DNA of 64,000 nt from Sphingomonas_B tabacisoli (GTDB taxonomy: Bacteria > Pseudomonadota > Alphaproteobacteria > Sphingomonadales > Sphingomonadaceae). Positions within the stretch are counted from its first letter, which is position 1, and each line of letters opens with the position of its first letter. Shown in pieces: positions 1 to 7,761 of the stretch. The notes under the pieces were generated by a model that worked only from the letters and a program-made list of their open reading frames with translations, searched no databases and was not told the DNA's origin. The position numbers were made by a program, and so were the translations under genes. The stretch covers positions 620,001 through 684,000 of the forward strand of contig NZ_JBHUDY010000001.1 in NCBI RefSeq assembly GCF_042678385.1, written 5' to 3'.

Positions 1-39
1 TTAGAAGGCTCGTGCTCTATCCATCTGAGCTACGGGCGC
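1..39 (-). tRNA. tRNA-Arg (TCT anticodon), 5' part only
   Basis: Read on the minus strand, the first 39 bases give the 5' half of a tRNA: acceptor strand GCGCCCG, TA, a GCTC/GAGC D-stem, then the 5' anticodon arm and the loop CTTCTAA. The loop puts TCT at positions 34-36, which decodes arginine AGA/AGG. The anticodon 3' arm, T-arm and acceptor 3' strand lie before the window start, so the fold cannot be checked in full. Confidence 0.8.
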
Positions 40-95
40 GTGAACCCGCCATAGCCGGGATTGTGCGAGGGTAAAACGGCGATACGGTGCGCGCC

Positions 96-848
96 ATGAG
101 CGAGGGGCAAGAGGGACCGATCCGCGCCGTCGACGCGCGGGCGTTGGCGGGGACGCATTTCCGCTATTTCGATTTTATGATGGCCGCGTTCGTCGCGATC
201 ATCCTACTGTCGAACGTGCTGGGCGCGGGAAAGGTGGCTCAGGTCTGGCTACCGGGGCTCGACCGTTACTGGCCGTTCGGCGCCGGCATCCTGTTCTTTC
301 CGGTCTCCTATGTGCTCGGCGACGTGCTGACCGAAGTTTATGGATATGCCCGCGCGCGGCGGGTGATCTGGGCCGGCTTCGGGGCGCTTCTGTTCATGGC
401 CTTCATGTCTTGGGTGGTGGTCGAACTGCCGCCCGCGCCGGAATGGAAGAACCAGGCGGCCTATGAGACGATCTTCGGGCAGGTGCCGCGGATCGTGTTT
501 TCGTCGATGGCCGCCTTCTGGGCGGGCGAGTTCGTCAACTCCTTCGTGCTCGCCAAGATGAAAATCTGGACGAAGGGCCGGCATCTGTGGAGCCGCACCA
601 TCGGTTCGACGATCGCCGGCGAAGGCGTGGACAGCCTGATCTTCTATCCGCTCGCCTTCTGGGGCGCGGAAGGCTGGACGCCGGACCTGGTACTGAAAGT
701 GCTCGTCACCCAATGGGTGCTGAAAGTGAGCTGGGAAGTGCTGCTGACGCCTGTCACCTACGCCGTGGTCGGTTTCCTGAAACGGCGCGAAGGCGTGGAC
801 GTGTTCGACGAAGGCACGAACTTCACGCCGTTTGCGGCGCGGGTCTAG
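96..848 (+). CDS. Queuosine precursor transporter (YhhQ/VUT, DUF165 family)
   Basis: This is a 250-residue polytopic inner-membrane protein of the YhhQ/VUT family, which imports queuosine precursors such as preQ0/preQ1 for tRNA wobble modification. Hydrophobic helices are seen at about residues 28-46, 62-82, 92-112 and 135-155, with further ones toward the C terminus. The family-typical stretch FPVSYVLGDVLTEVYGYARAR lies near residue 68-88. An in-frame GTG at 87 could start it three codons earlier; I chose the ATG at 96. Its 3' end overlaps purQ convergently by 4 nt. tgt, the transglycosylase of the same pathway, is at 37.4 kb in this window. Family assignment is firm; exact substrate is inferred. 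Confidence 0.88.
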   Translation: MSEGQEGPIRAVDARALAGTHFRYFDFMMAAFVAIILLSNVLGAGKVAQVWLPGLDRYWPFGAGILFFPVSYVLGDVLTEVYGYARARRVIWAGFGALLFMAFMSWVVVELPPAPEWKNQAAYETIFGQVPRIVFSSMAAFWAGEFVNSFVLAKMKIWTKGRHLWSRTIGSTIAGEGVDSLIFYPLAFWGAEGWTPDLVLKVLVTQWVLKVSWEVLLTPVTYAVVGFLKRREGVDVFDEGTNFTPFAARV

Positions 849-1513
849 GCCCCGACCGTCTCCAGCAGCCCCTCGAACAGGCGGCGGCCGTCGGTGCCGC
901 CGTGGGCGGCTTCCACCTTGCGCTCGGGGTGGGGCATCATGCCGAGGACATTGCCCTGGGCGTTGAGGATGCCGGCGATGTTGCGGGCGGAGCCGTTGCA
1001 GGCCTCGGCATAGCGGAAGGCGACGCGGCCTTCGCCTTCGAGCCGGTCGAGCGTCGCGTCGTCGGCGAAATAATTGCCGTCGTGGTGAGCGACCGGGATC
1101 GTGATGGTCTCGCCGGCATCGTAGCGGCTGGTGAAGGCGGACTGGCTGTTCTCGACCGTCAGCGCCACATCGCGGCAGATGAAGTTGAGGCCTGCGTTGC
1201 GCATCAGCGCGCCGGGCAGAAGCCCCGCTTCGGTCAGCACCTGGAAGCCGTTGCAAACGCCCAGCACCGGCACGCCGCGCTCGGCGGCCTTCGCGACTGC
1301 GTCCATGATCGGGCTGCGCGCTGAGATGGCGCCGGTGCGGAGGTAATCGCCGTAGGAGAAGCCGCCGGGCAGGGCGACCAGACTGGTGCCGTCGGGAAGG
1401 TCGGTGTCGCGGTGCCAGACCATCGCCGGAGCGCGGCCGGTGACCTGCTCGATCGCGACGGCGAGGTCGCGGTCGCAGTTGGAGCCGGGAAAGACGATGA
1501 CCGCGCTTTTCAT
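845..1513 (-). CDS. purQ: Phosphoribosylformylglycinamidine synthase subunit PurQ
   Basis: PurQ is the glutaminase subunit of FGAM synthase, delivering ammonia from glutamine to PurL in the fourth step of purine synthesis. The 222-residue length is normal. The class I amidotransferase nucleophile sits in GVCNGFQ (Cys87), and the His/Glu pair is in the C-terminal MPHPER motif. It starts 1 nt after the purS stop, so the two genes are translationally coupled. purL is not in this window. In many alphaproteobacteria purC lies directly upstream of purS; here it is about 3.3 kb away. Confidence 0.97.
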   Translation of the reverse strand: MKSAVIVFPGSNCDRDLAVAIEQVTGRAPAMVWHRDTDLPDGTSLVALPGGFSYGDYLRTGAISARSPIMDAVAKAAERGVPVLGVCNGFQVLTEAGLLPGALMRNAGLNFICRDVALTVENSQSAFTSRYDAGETITIPVAHHDGNYFADDATLDRLEGEGRVAFRYAEACNGSARNIAGILNAQGNVLGMMPHPERKVEAAHGGTDGRRLFEGLLETVGA

Positions 1514-1514
1514 G

Positions 1515-1745
1515 TCAGAGCCGCTCGATCCGGAAATTCTCGATGACCGTGTTGGCGAGGAGCCTGGTGCACATCGCCTCGATATCCGCGTCGGACGTGC
1601 CGTCCTTCAGGTCGAGCTCGATCAGCTTGCCCGCCCGAACGTCGTTGACGCCGCCAAAACCGAGGCCTTCGAGCGCGTGGTGGATCGCCTTGCCCTGCGG
1701 ATCGAGGACACCGTTTTTGAGCGTGACAAAGATGCGGGCTTTCAT
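1515..1745 (-). CDS. purS: Phosphoribosylformylglycinamidine synthase subunit PurS
   Basis: PurS is the small scaffold subunit that joins PurQ to the short form of PurL in FGAM synthase. The 76-residue protein begins MKARIFVTLKNGVLDPQGKA, the standard PurS opening, and keeps the ending IENFRIERL. The frame stays open upstream for a further 66 codons, but that extension has no PurS similarity, so the ATG at 1745 is used. It is separated from purQ by one base. The presence of PurS implies that the organism uses the three-subunit PurL/PurQ/PurS enzyme. Confidence 0.95.
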   Translation of the reverse strand: MKARIFVTLKNGVLDPQGKAIHHALEGLGFGGVNDVRAGKLIELDLKDGTSDADIEAMCTRLLANTVIENFRIERL

Positions 1746-1993
1746 GGGCGAGCACCTAGGCCGGGCGGGGCGCGGGAGCAAGAAGGAGCGAGGCGAAGTT
1801 GAGGAAATTGAGTTGGTGATTGATCTGCAAAGGTAACAAAGGTCACGGCACGTTCCGTGCAAATTGCGCCACCGAACCGATGGAACAACGGCGCGTGAAG
1901 TTTGCAGCGCAGACGATGTCAAAGAACCGGATGATTGTGGCACACCCGACGCCCTGTAGGACAGGCCTTCGATAAAGAGGCCGCCGCGACCGG
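1746..1993. other. Spacer between the Slam gene and purS
   Basis: These 248 bases hold no gene I can support. They should contain the 5' region of purS and the 3' end of the Slam transcript, both on the minus strand. Visible features are a small GCACG-TTC-CGTGC hairpin at about 1849-1861 and a tandem AAAGGTAACAAAGGTCA just before it. No convincing -10/-35 pair or T-tract terminator was found. Confidence 0.5.
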
Positions 1994-3325
1994 TCAGAAA
2001 TAATGGGCGAGCGCGAAACGGAAGCGATGCCGGTCCGAGGCGTAGAACGGATAGTTCGAGCCGTTGTGCGTGAACGTGTAGGTGATCGACGGCGAGAAGC
2101 CGAGAACGCGGATCGCCCGGCTGCCGAGATAGGCGCGGACATTGGCGCGGAAATCGTGGCGGTTGTCGGTTGAGAAGACCGCAATCGCGCCATCGTAACC
2201 CGCATAGGACAAGCCGCCGGACAGGCCGGCGTTGATCCCGTGCGGCAGCTCGCCGCCGATCCCGATGTTGAAGCCGGTTTCAGTGTTCGAAAAGGCTGGC
2301 GCCTTCAGCGATTCGCGGCGGACGAAGAGGCTCGCCGAGGCGACCATCGAGCGCATCACGACGCGCTCGTAAGTGCCGTAGGCGCCGTATTGCCAGCCGT
2401 CATAGCTGGTGCCGAAGCTCGATTCCGTGTGGCGGACGTCGAACTGAATGCCGACGCGCTGACCCTGGTCGAGGAACGAAGTGACGTTCGATTTCACGCC
2501 GACCTGCTGTTGCGCCGTCTTTCCGCCGAACCAGCGCTGCAGTCCGACCGCCTCGACCGAGAAAGTCGTCTTGGCGCTCAGCTTGAACTCCGGCCCGACC
2601 GCGAGCTGGATCATGTCGTCGTTGAAATCGCTGTGACCGTAATGGGTGAACTGACCGTCGGCATCGGCGAGCAGCGCGAGATGGTCGTTCTGCTTCAGCC
2701 TGAGGCCGCCCGAGAAGCTGGCGGTGAGGCCGAGGCCGGAGCGCGCGCGGGCATCGGGATTGAGCGTGAAAGGCAGGCGGTTGTTGGGGCTGACCAGCAG
2801 GTCGATCTGCTCGGCCGAGGTGGCGTTGTTGATGTTGGTGTCGGGGGCGAGGCCGAAATCGAACCGGAAATTCCACATACGCTGGTCGCGGATCACGCCG
2901 CGCGCGGAGCGGATCGTCGCCGCGATCTCGGGCGGCAGTTCCTTGTCCTGCGAAGCGAGGCGGAGGTGGTGATCGGCGGCAGCCTTGTCGCCTTGCATCA
3001 TCAGTGCGCGGGCAAGCTCCAGCCGCACGCGCGTCTGCTTCGGGTCCTTGGCGAGGATGGCGCGGAACTGGGCGATTGCTTCCTTGGTGTCGCCGGTTTC
3101 CACCGCGACATAGCCGGCGAGAAAGCGGCGCTCGAGCTCCTTGCCGGGCACATTCTCCAGCGCGGCGATCAGCGGGCGCGCCGCATCGAACTGGCGCGCG
3201 TGGACCAGATTTTCGGCTGCGGCCAGGAGCTGGTCTCCGGTCAGCCGCGCCGAACAGTTGCCTGCCGTATCGCAAACTGCCTGAGGGCTCGCAGCGGCCG
3301 CCACCGCCAGGAGCGCTAGGAGCAT
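1994..3325 (-). CDS. Surface lipoprotein assembly modifier (Slam-like) outer-membrane protein
   Basis: Slam proteins move specific lipoproteins across the outer membrane to the cell surface. This 443-residue protein has an N-terminal signal peptide (about residues 1-17), an N-terminal helical region with TPR-like repeats (about 40-145, including FLAGYVAVETGDTKEAIAQF), and a C-terminal beta-barrel of alternating strands ending in Phe (ALAHYF), as expected for a BAM substrate. This two-part plan is the Slam/DUF560 signature. Its start codon overlaps the stop of the upstream TbpB-like lipoprotein gene by 1 nt (TAATG), so the two are co-translated and are a likely translocator-cargo pair. Function is inferred from architecture and context. 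Confidence 0.82.
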   Translation of the reverse strand: MLLALLAVAAAASPQAVCDTAGNCSARLTGDQLLAAAENLVHARQFDAARPLIAALENVPGKELERRFLAGYVAVETGDTKEAIAQFRAILAKDPKQTRVRLELARALMMQGDKAAADHHLRLASQDKELPPEIAATIRSARGVIRDQRMWNFRFDFGLAPDTNINNATSAEQIDLLVSPNNRLPFTLNPDARARSGLGLTASFSGGLRLKQNDHLALLADADGQFTHYGHSDFNDDMIQLAVGPEFKLSAKTTFSVEAVGLQRWFGGKTAQQQVGVKSNVTSFLDQGQRVGIQFDVRHTESSFGTSYDGWQYGAYGTYERVVMRSMVASASLFVRRESLKAPAFSNTETGFNIGIGGELPHGINAGLSGGLSYAGYDGAIAVFSTDNRHDFRANVRAYLGSRAIRVLGFSPSITYTFTHNGSNYPFYASDRHRFRFALAHYF

Positions 3326-4521
3326 TATTTTCCGCCGGTGAACGCGCCGATGATGTCGACTCGCTGGTCCGGGGTGCCGCCGACGATGCGGAAGCCGCCG
3401 CCCACTTCATCCGCCGCCGGGCCATAGAAGGCGCCGTCGATGCTGGAACCGGCGACGACCAGCGGCATCGCCGTGCCGCCTTGCGAGAAGGATGCGCTGT
3501 TGAACTGGCCGAGGAAGCCGCCCGCGCCGACAAGATCGACCCGGCCGGAGCCCGAAGCCGTGAAGGTCGCGCCCGCGCCCAGCGTCGCCACCTTCGAGGT
3601 GAAGGCGTCATATTGCGGGGCGAAGACGGTGCCGTTCACGTCCAGCGTGAAAGTGTTCGCGGCGAAATCGACCGTCGTCTTGGAGCGGCCTTCGACCCAT
3701 TGGAAATAGGTCGGCGTGCCGGCGACCGTGTCGAGCAGCGGGTTATAGACCATGGTCGCGACCATCGGCCCGTTGAACGTCGCCGTGCCGATTTTCGGGA
3801 CGGCGCTGTTGTCGGTGCGTTCGCCGTAAACGAAGGCGCCGCGTTCCAGCACGTTGTTCTGGACCGTCTTGGTGACGCCGTTCGCGGTTACGTCCTGCAC
3901 CGAAGTCGAGTTGCGCACGTAGCCGGCGAAGGTGACGTATTTCGTCTCGGTGCCGGGCTTTTGATAGAAGAAGGTGCTGACGTCGTAGCTGCCGCCGTTG
4001 TCGCCGACCGGCACCATGTCGGTTTGCGCCGGGTCGAAGCGGATCGGCTGGACCGAGCCGCCGGCCTGCAGATACTGGATGCCGTTCGCGGAAAGCTGCG
4101 GCGTGCCGGTCTGCGGCTGGCGCGCGCCGCCGAAGGCGGTGCGGTGCAGCGGATCCTGGAAGCGCAGCGTCTGGTTCACGATCGCGTTCGCGTCCGCGAT
4201 CTTCACTTCGAAGATGCCGTCACGCGGATTGTAATCGACCGAAATGCTGCTGTTGCGCGCCGTGGAGGCATTGCCGGCGTAGAGCTGTCCGCCTTGCGTG
4301 GAGGTGTTGCCCGCCGCAGGCGTAGTGGTGTTGTAGGCGTAATGCTGCACGCCGCCGATCGCCGAATAGGTCTTTTCGACCGTCGGGTTCACGAAGGTGT
4401 GATTGGATGTCGGCGTGGGGGTGCCGCCGGTGGGGACGGCGTTGCTGCCGACCGACTGCGCTCCCGCGCCTCCGCAGGCCGCGAGCGCGAGGAAGGGGAG
4501 CACGGAGACGAGGTTACGCAT
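3325..4521 (-). CDS. TbpB-like surface lipoprotein, probable Slam substrate
   Basis: This 398-residue lipoprotein begins with a short lipoprotein signal peptide and a lipobox LAAC with the acylated Cys at residue 16, followed by a Gly/Thr/Pro-rich linker. The C-terminal half is Gly-rich beta-strand sequence and contains GAFYGPAADEVGGGFRI, the barrel motif of the transferrin-binding-protein-B C-lobe family that Slam recognises. A Shine-Dalgarno GAAGGA precedes the ATG. It lies directly upstream of, and overlaps, the Slam gene. The ligand is unknown: no TonB-dependent receptor or Fur-like box is seen nearby, so iron-source binding is possible but not shown. Confidence 0.8.
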   Translation of the reverse strand: MRNLVSVLPFLALAACGGAGAQSVGSNAVPTGGTPTPTSNHTFVNPTVEKTYSAIGGVQHYAYNTTTPAAGNTSTQGGQLYAGNASTARNSSISVDYNPRDGIFEVKIADANAIVNQTLRFQDPLHRTAFGGARQPQTGTPQLSANGIQYLQAGGSVQPIRFDPAQTDMVPVGDNGGSYDVSTFFYQKPGTETKYVTFAGYVRNSTSVQDVTANGVTKTVQNNVLERGAFVYGERTDNSAVPKIGTATFNGPMVATMVYNPLLDTVAGTPTYFQWVEGRSKTTVDFAANTFTLDVNGTVFAPQYDAFTSKVATLGAGATFTASGSGRVDLVGAGGFLGQFNSASFSQGGTAMPLVVAGSSIDGAFYGPAADEVGGGFRIVGGTPDQRVDIIGAFTGGK

Positions 4522-4697
4522 GAGCCGTCCTTCAGGTGAAGATCGGCATTGGCGATAAACGGGATTGGTTAAGGCCCGCTAAAACGCATCGGATTTTTCG
4601 GCGAAGCGAGGAATTCGGATTGCTGGCGTGGGCCCGGATGCGCGTGAGCCGCCGCCCGATCCGACCTAAGTTTCGGTCTCGACGCGGCGAGAAAACC

Positions 4698-4985
4698 TCA
4701 CCGCATCAGCACGACCAGAGAGAGAATGAGCACCCAAGCAGCCAACATGGTATTGGAACCAGCGAAGCTTAGATTTGGCTCATCAACCGCGCCTTCGACC
4801 CCACGCCGGACCCGAAACTGATTGTAGTGGTCGGGCCACGCGATGCTCAGGCAGTTTTGAAACAATCCCCAGGCGCCTGGCAATATAAAGAGCGCAATTA
4901 TCAAGAACTGCTCAATGTCTCCTTTGCCGGCCAATATGCCGAGCACCAGACAGTATGTCAGCGATAGCAGCGCCGAATGCTTCAC
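4698..4985 (-). CDS. Hypothetical small membrane protein
   Basis: A 95-residue frame starting at a GTG encodes two clear hydrophobic stretches (residues about 5-45, beginning SALLSLTYCLVLGILAG, and 79-93, AAWVLILSLVV) around a polar middle. I do not recognise the family. Its base composition is less GC-rich than its neighbours. The frame extends upstream as low-complexity Arg/Pro sequence over the 3' end of purC, which looks like a shadow, so I begin at the GTG. The ribosome site is weak. It lies between purC and the Slam pair on the same strand and may belong to the same inserted block. Confidence 0.45.
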   Translation of the reverse strand: MKHSALLSLTYCLVLGILAGKGDIEQFLIIALFILPGAWGLFQNCLSIAWPDHYNQFRVRRGVEGAVDEPNLSFAGSNTMLAAWVLILSLVVLMR

Positions 4986-5032
4986 CAGGATGAGTGTCCT
5001 GTCATTGCGAAAAAGCGTGGCGGCGCGCAGCC

Positions 5033-5812
5033 CTACCGCCCCCGCCGTTTCCGGTGGCTTTCGAGGTCGAGCACGGAATTCTCGCCGTCTTCGGGCAGCA
5101 GGCCGAGGCGGCGGGCGACTTCCTGATAGGCTTCGACTTCGCCGCCGAGGTCGCGGCGGAAGCGGTCCTTGTCGAGCTTTTCGTTCGTTTCCATGTCCCA
5201 CAGCCGGCAGCCGTCGGGGCTGATCTCGTCCGCGAGAATGGTGCGGGCGTAGTCGTTATCCCAGATGCGGCCGAACTCCAGCTTGAAGTCGACCAGGCGG
5301 ATGCCGATGCCGGCGAACAGCCCGCACATGAAGTCGTTCACACGGATCGCCATGTCGGTGATGTCGTGCATCTCGTCCTGGCTCGCCCAGCCGAAGCAGG
5401 CGATATGCTCTTCCGAGATCAGCGGGTCGCCGAGCGCGTCGTCCTTGTAATAATATTCGACGATCGTGCGGGGGAGCTGCGTGCCTTCCTCGATGCCCAA
5501 CCGCTTGCTGAGCGTGCCGGCGGCGACGTTGCGGACCACGACCTCGATCGGAATTATCTCGACCTGGCGGATCAGCTGCTCGCGCATGTTGAGGCGGCGG
5601 ATGAAATGGGTGGGCACGCCGATCTGCCCGAGCAGCGTGAAGATATGCTCCGAGATACGGTTGTTGAGCACGCCCTTGCCGCTGATCGTGCCCTTTTTCT
5701 GGGCGTTGAAGGCGGTCGCGTCGTCCTTGAAATACTGGATCAGCGTGCCGGGCTCGGGACCTTCGTAAAGGATCTTGGCCTTGCCTTCATAGATCTGGCG
5801 GCGGCGGGCCAT
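5033..5812 (-). CDS. purC: Phosphoribosylaminoimidazole-succinocarboxamide synthase (PurC)
   Basis: PurC makes SAICAR from CAIR, aspartate and ATP. The 259-residue length fits the bacterial enzyme. Recognisable stretches are the N-terminal YEGKAKILYEG (nucleotide-binding strand), the Ser/Lys-containing KKGTISGKGVLNNRISEHIF, the VVVRNVAAGTLSKR substrate segment, and LVDFKLEFGR near residue 175. The C-terminal tail is Arg-rich. It is transcribed toward the Slam module and purSQ. An ATG start immediately precedes the classical MARRRQIYEGKAK opening. Confidence 0.97.
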   Translation of the reverse strand: MARRRQIYEGKAKILYEGPEPGTLIQYFKDDATAFNAQKKGTISGKGVLNNRISEHIFTLLGQIGVPTHFIRRLNMREQLIRQVEIIPIEVVVRNVAAGTLSKRLGIEEGTQLPRTIVEYYYKDDALGDPLISEEHIACFGWASQDEMHDITDMAIRVNDFMCGLFAGIGIRLVDFKLEFGRIWDNDYARTILADEISPDGCRLWDMETNEKLDKDRFRRDLGGEVEAYQEVARRLGLLPEDGENSVLDLESHRKRRGR

Positions 5813-5933
5813 ATGCGGGCTCCTTGGGCGCTCTCGCGCCTTGAAAAGATTGCGCCCCGGAAGCGCGGACGCGCGCAGCCGAGGCGGGGGCCGCCCCTTT
5901 AACGCAAGCGCCGGAGAGTGGCAATCGACCGGC

Positions 5934-6452
5934 TCAAGCCGGCTGCTCGCCGATCACGTTGCCGGCGGCGGAATAACGGCAGACGAGAATCTCTTCCTTC
6001 GCGCCCTTAGCCACGGCGCAGCCGACGCGCTGCGTGTTGCGCCAGATGAGCTGGGTGTAGTGGCCGACCTTTTCGAAATCGCCGCTTTTGGACACCGCCG
6101 GGATCGGGCCGGGCGCATAGTCGGCTTTCTCGGCGATCCAGAGGCCGACCATTTCCTCGGGCGACCATGCGTCGGGCGTTCCGGCCCACAGGTTCTCGCC
6201 TTGCGGGTCGGCATCGGGATCGTCGGGGGAGTGTTGGAAGGCGCCGCGGGCGGCGAGGTTGTTCGCCCAGGCCTGGGCATCAGCGGCGAGCGTGTCGTCC
6301 CATGCGAGGGGTGGGACGCCTGCGGTCGCGCGCTCGCGGTTATGCGCGGCGAGCAGCCGGTCTTCGAGATTCGAGGTGCGGCCGATCGCGCCCGTCAGCA
6401 GCGGCGCCGACAGCGCGATCGCGAGACAAAGAAACGTCCGGCCCAGGGTCAT
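5934..6452 (-). CDS. Secreted CAP-domain (SCP/PR-1-like) protein
   Basis: The 172-residue protein has a signal peptide (about residues 1-22) followed by a single CAP domain. Visible CAP features are HNRERATAGVPPLAWDD (His37), His74 in AFQHSPDD, GENLW (Glu86) and the CAP1 signature HYTQLIWRNTQRVGCA (His131-Ala146). The four putative metal/acidic-site residues His, Glu, Glu and His are therefore all present. Cys145 and Cys158 could form a disulfide. It should act in the periplasm or outside the cell. Bacterial CAP proteins have no single known role, so no substrate is assigned. It is monocistronic between purC and a small minus-strand gene. Confidence 0.88.
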   Translation of the reverse strand: MTLGRTFLCLAIALSAPLLTGAIGRTSNLEDRLLAAHNRERATAGVPPLAWDDTLAADAQAWANNLAARGAFQHSPDDPDADPQGENLWAGTPDAWSPEEMVGLWIAEKADYAPGPIPAVSKSGDFEKVGHYTQLIWRNTQRVGCAVAKGAKEEILVCRYSAAGNVIGEQPA

Positions 6453-6502
6453 GGGCCGGACGCATGCAGCCGAACAGGTAAAGGGGGCTCAGCATGATAT
6501 GG

Positions 6503-6691
6503 TTAAACCGCCGTGAACCTTTTTCCGCGGGCGCCGCCGCGCCGCGCTTCCTGCTGCGACCAGGGGGCTGAATAGAGGCGGTCGTGCAGCCGGTCGAAGG
6601 CATAGCCGATCGAGCTGAACAGGCTGAAAACGCTGGCCGCGAGATCGTGGCGGAAGGCCTGGTAGATCCGGTCGTCATGTTCGTCGCGCAT
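6503..6691 (-). CDS. Hypothetical 62-residue protein
   Basis: A small frame encodes MRDEHDDRIYQAFRHDLA followed by an amphipathic/hydrophobic helix (about residues 16-34, SVFSLFSSIGYAFD) and a basic Arg/Gly-rich tail. The start is chosen because AGGAG lies six bases before this ATG; the frame continues upstream without another good ribosome site. The family is not recognised. Its position, divergent from the LysR gene with about 115 bp between, suggests that the intervening region carries two promoters. Confidence 0.6.
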   Translation of the reverse strand: MRDEHDDRIYQAFRHDLAASVFSLFSSIGYAFDRLHDRLYSAPWSQQEARRGGARGKRFTAV

Positions 6692-6780
6692 TGGAAGCTC
6701 CTGTCGGTGGGGGCTTTGGGGGCAGGAGCGTAGATGCTCGTTCCGGATGCGGAACGCCAACAAAGCGGTGGACCGGCCGC

Positions 6781-6808
6781 ATAAGCTCAGCTTATAAGAT
6801 CGGCTTAT
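6781..6808 (+). promoter_or_regulatory. Dyad at the start of the LysR gene, probable autoregulatory site
   Basis: The sequence ATAAGC-TCA-GCTTAT (6781-6795) is a perfect 6-bp dyad, and a third GCTTAT half-site follows at 6803-6808, overlapping the ATG at 6807. TATAAG at 6793-6798 resembles a -10 box only about 8 bases before the start codon. There is no Shine-Dalgarno. This fits LysR-type autoregulation and perhaps a leaderless mRNA. Binding is inferred. Confidence 0.45.
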
Positions 6809-7742
6809 GCGCCGACTGCCGCCTCTCTCTGCCGTCCGGGTGTTCGAGGCCGCCGCGCGTCACCAGAATTTCACCACCGCCGGGTCCGAACTGGGGATGA
6901 CCCAAGCGGCGGTGAGCTATCAGATCAAATTGTTGGAAGAGCGGCTGGGGACTCCCTTGTTCCGGCGCGAGAAAGGCCGCGTGGCGCTGAGCGAGACGGG
7001 ACGGCGGATCGGGCCGCTGATCGCTAAGGCGTTCGACGATCTCGACAGCGCCTTCGGCCTTGCGCGCTCCAGCGGCGAAGCGGTGCTGACCGTCAGTTGC
7101 TCGACGACTTTCGGGCCGAACTGGCTGGCGCCGCGGATCGGTGCGTTCCAGATCAAGGTGCCCGACGTGGCGGTGCGGCTGCACACGTCCAACAGCCTGG
7201 TCGATTTCGCGCGCGATGATGTCGACGTGGCGATCCGGGGTGGCGGGGGCGACTGGCCGGGGCTTTGCTCCCATTTCCTGATGCGCATGCCGCTAAAGGC
7301 CTATGCCAGTCCTGCCTTTCTGGAGATCCATCCCTCGATCCGCACGCTCGAAGGCGTGATGCGTCATGCCCGGATCAGTCCCGACGACGATTGGTGGCAG
7401 GTCTGGCGCGATCAGGTCGGCGGCGAACCGTCGCCCGAAGCGCCACGCGGCATCCGGCTCGACACGCAGATCGGCGAAGGGCAGGCGGCGATGGCCGGGC
7501 TGGGGATCGCGTTGCTGAACCCGCTGCTGTGGCAGAACGAGGTCGCGGCGGGGCGGTTGATCGCCGTGCTGGAGGACGTCGCCTACGACCCCAGCGATTT
7601 CTGGCTGGTCTATCCCGAGCATCACCGCCACGCACGCAAGATCCGGCTGTTTCGCGACTGGATGTTGGAGACGGTTGCCGAAGAGGCGAAGCGGGGGCCG
7701 GAGGCTTTTTATCGGCGGGCGGAGGTTGGCGTTGCGGTCTAA
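6807..7742 (+). CDS. LysR-family transcriptional regulator, GcvA-like
   Basis: The 311-residue protein has an N-terminal winged HTH (residues about 4-63, with FEAAARHQNFTTAGSELGMTQAAVSYQIK, split here as the typical GcvA opening RRLPPLSAVRVFEAAARHQN) and a C-terminal PBP2-type effector domain (about 92-300). Other GcvA-like proteins control glycine cleavage or beta-lactamase, but neither is nearby. The gene ends 20 bp before the molybdenum hydroxylase, so that gene may be its target or a co-transcribed partner. The start lies inside a dyad and lacks a ribosome site. Confidence 0.88.
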   Translation: MRRLPPLSAVRVFEAAARHQNFTTAGSELGMTQAAVSYQIKLLEERLGTPLFRREKGRVALSETGRRIGPLIAKAFDDLDSAFGLARSSGEAVLTVSCSTTFGPNWLAPRIGAFQIKVPDVAVRLHTSNSLVDFARDDVDVAIRGGGGDWPGLCSHFLMRMPLKAYASPAFLEIHPSIRTLEGVMRHARISPDDDWWQVWRDQVGGEPSPEAPRGIRLDTQIGEGQAAMAGLGIALLNPLLWQNEVAAGRLIAVLEDVAYDPSDFWLVYPEHHRHARKIRLFRDWMLETVAEEAKRGPEAFYRRAEVGVAV

Positions 7743-7761
7743 GCGCGGCTAGACGCGGCTC

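Noticed and set aside
1746..1943. N-terminal extension of purS by 66 codons
   Set aside because: The extension has no PurS similarity, and the canonical MKARIFVT start is intact.
4522..4697. Iron-regulated (Fur) box in front of the TbpB-like gene
   Set aside because: No 19-bp GATAATNATTATC-like sequence was seen.
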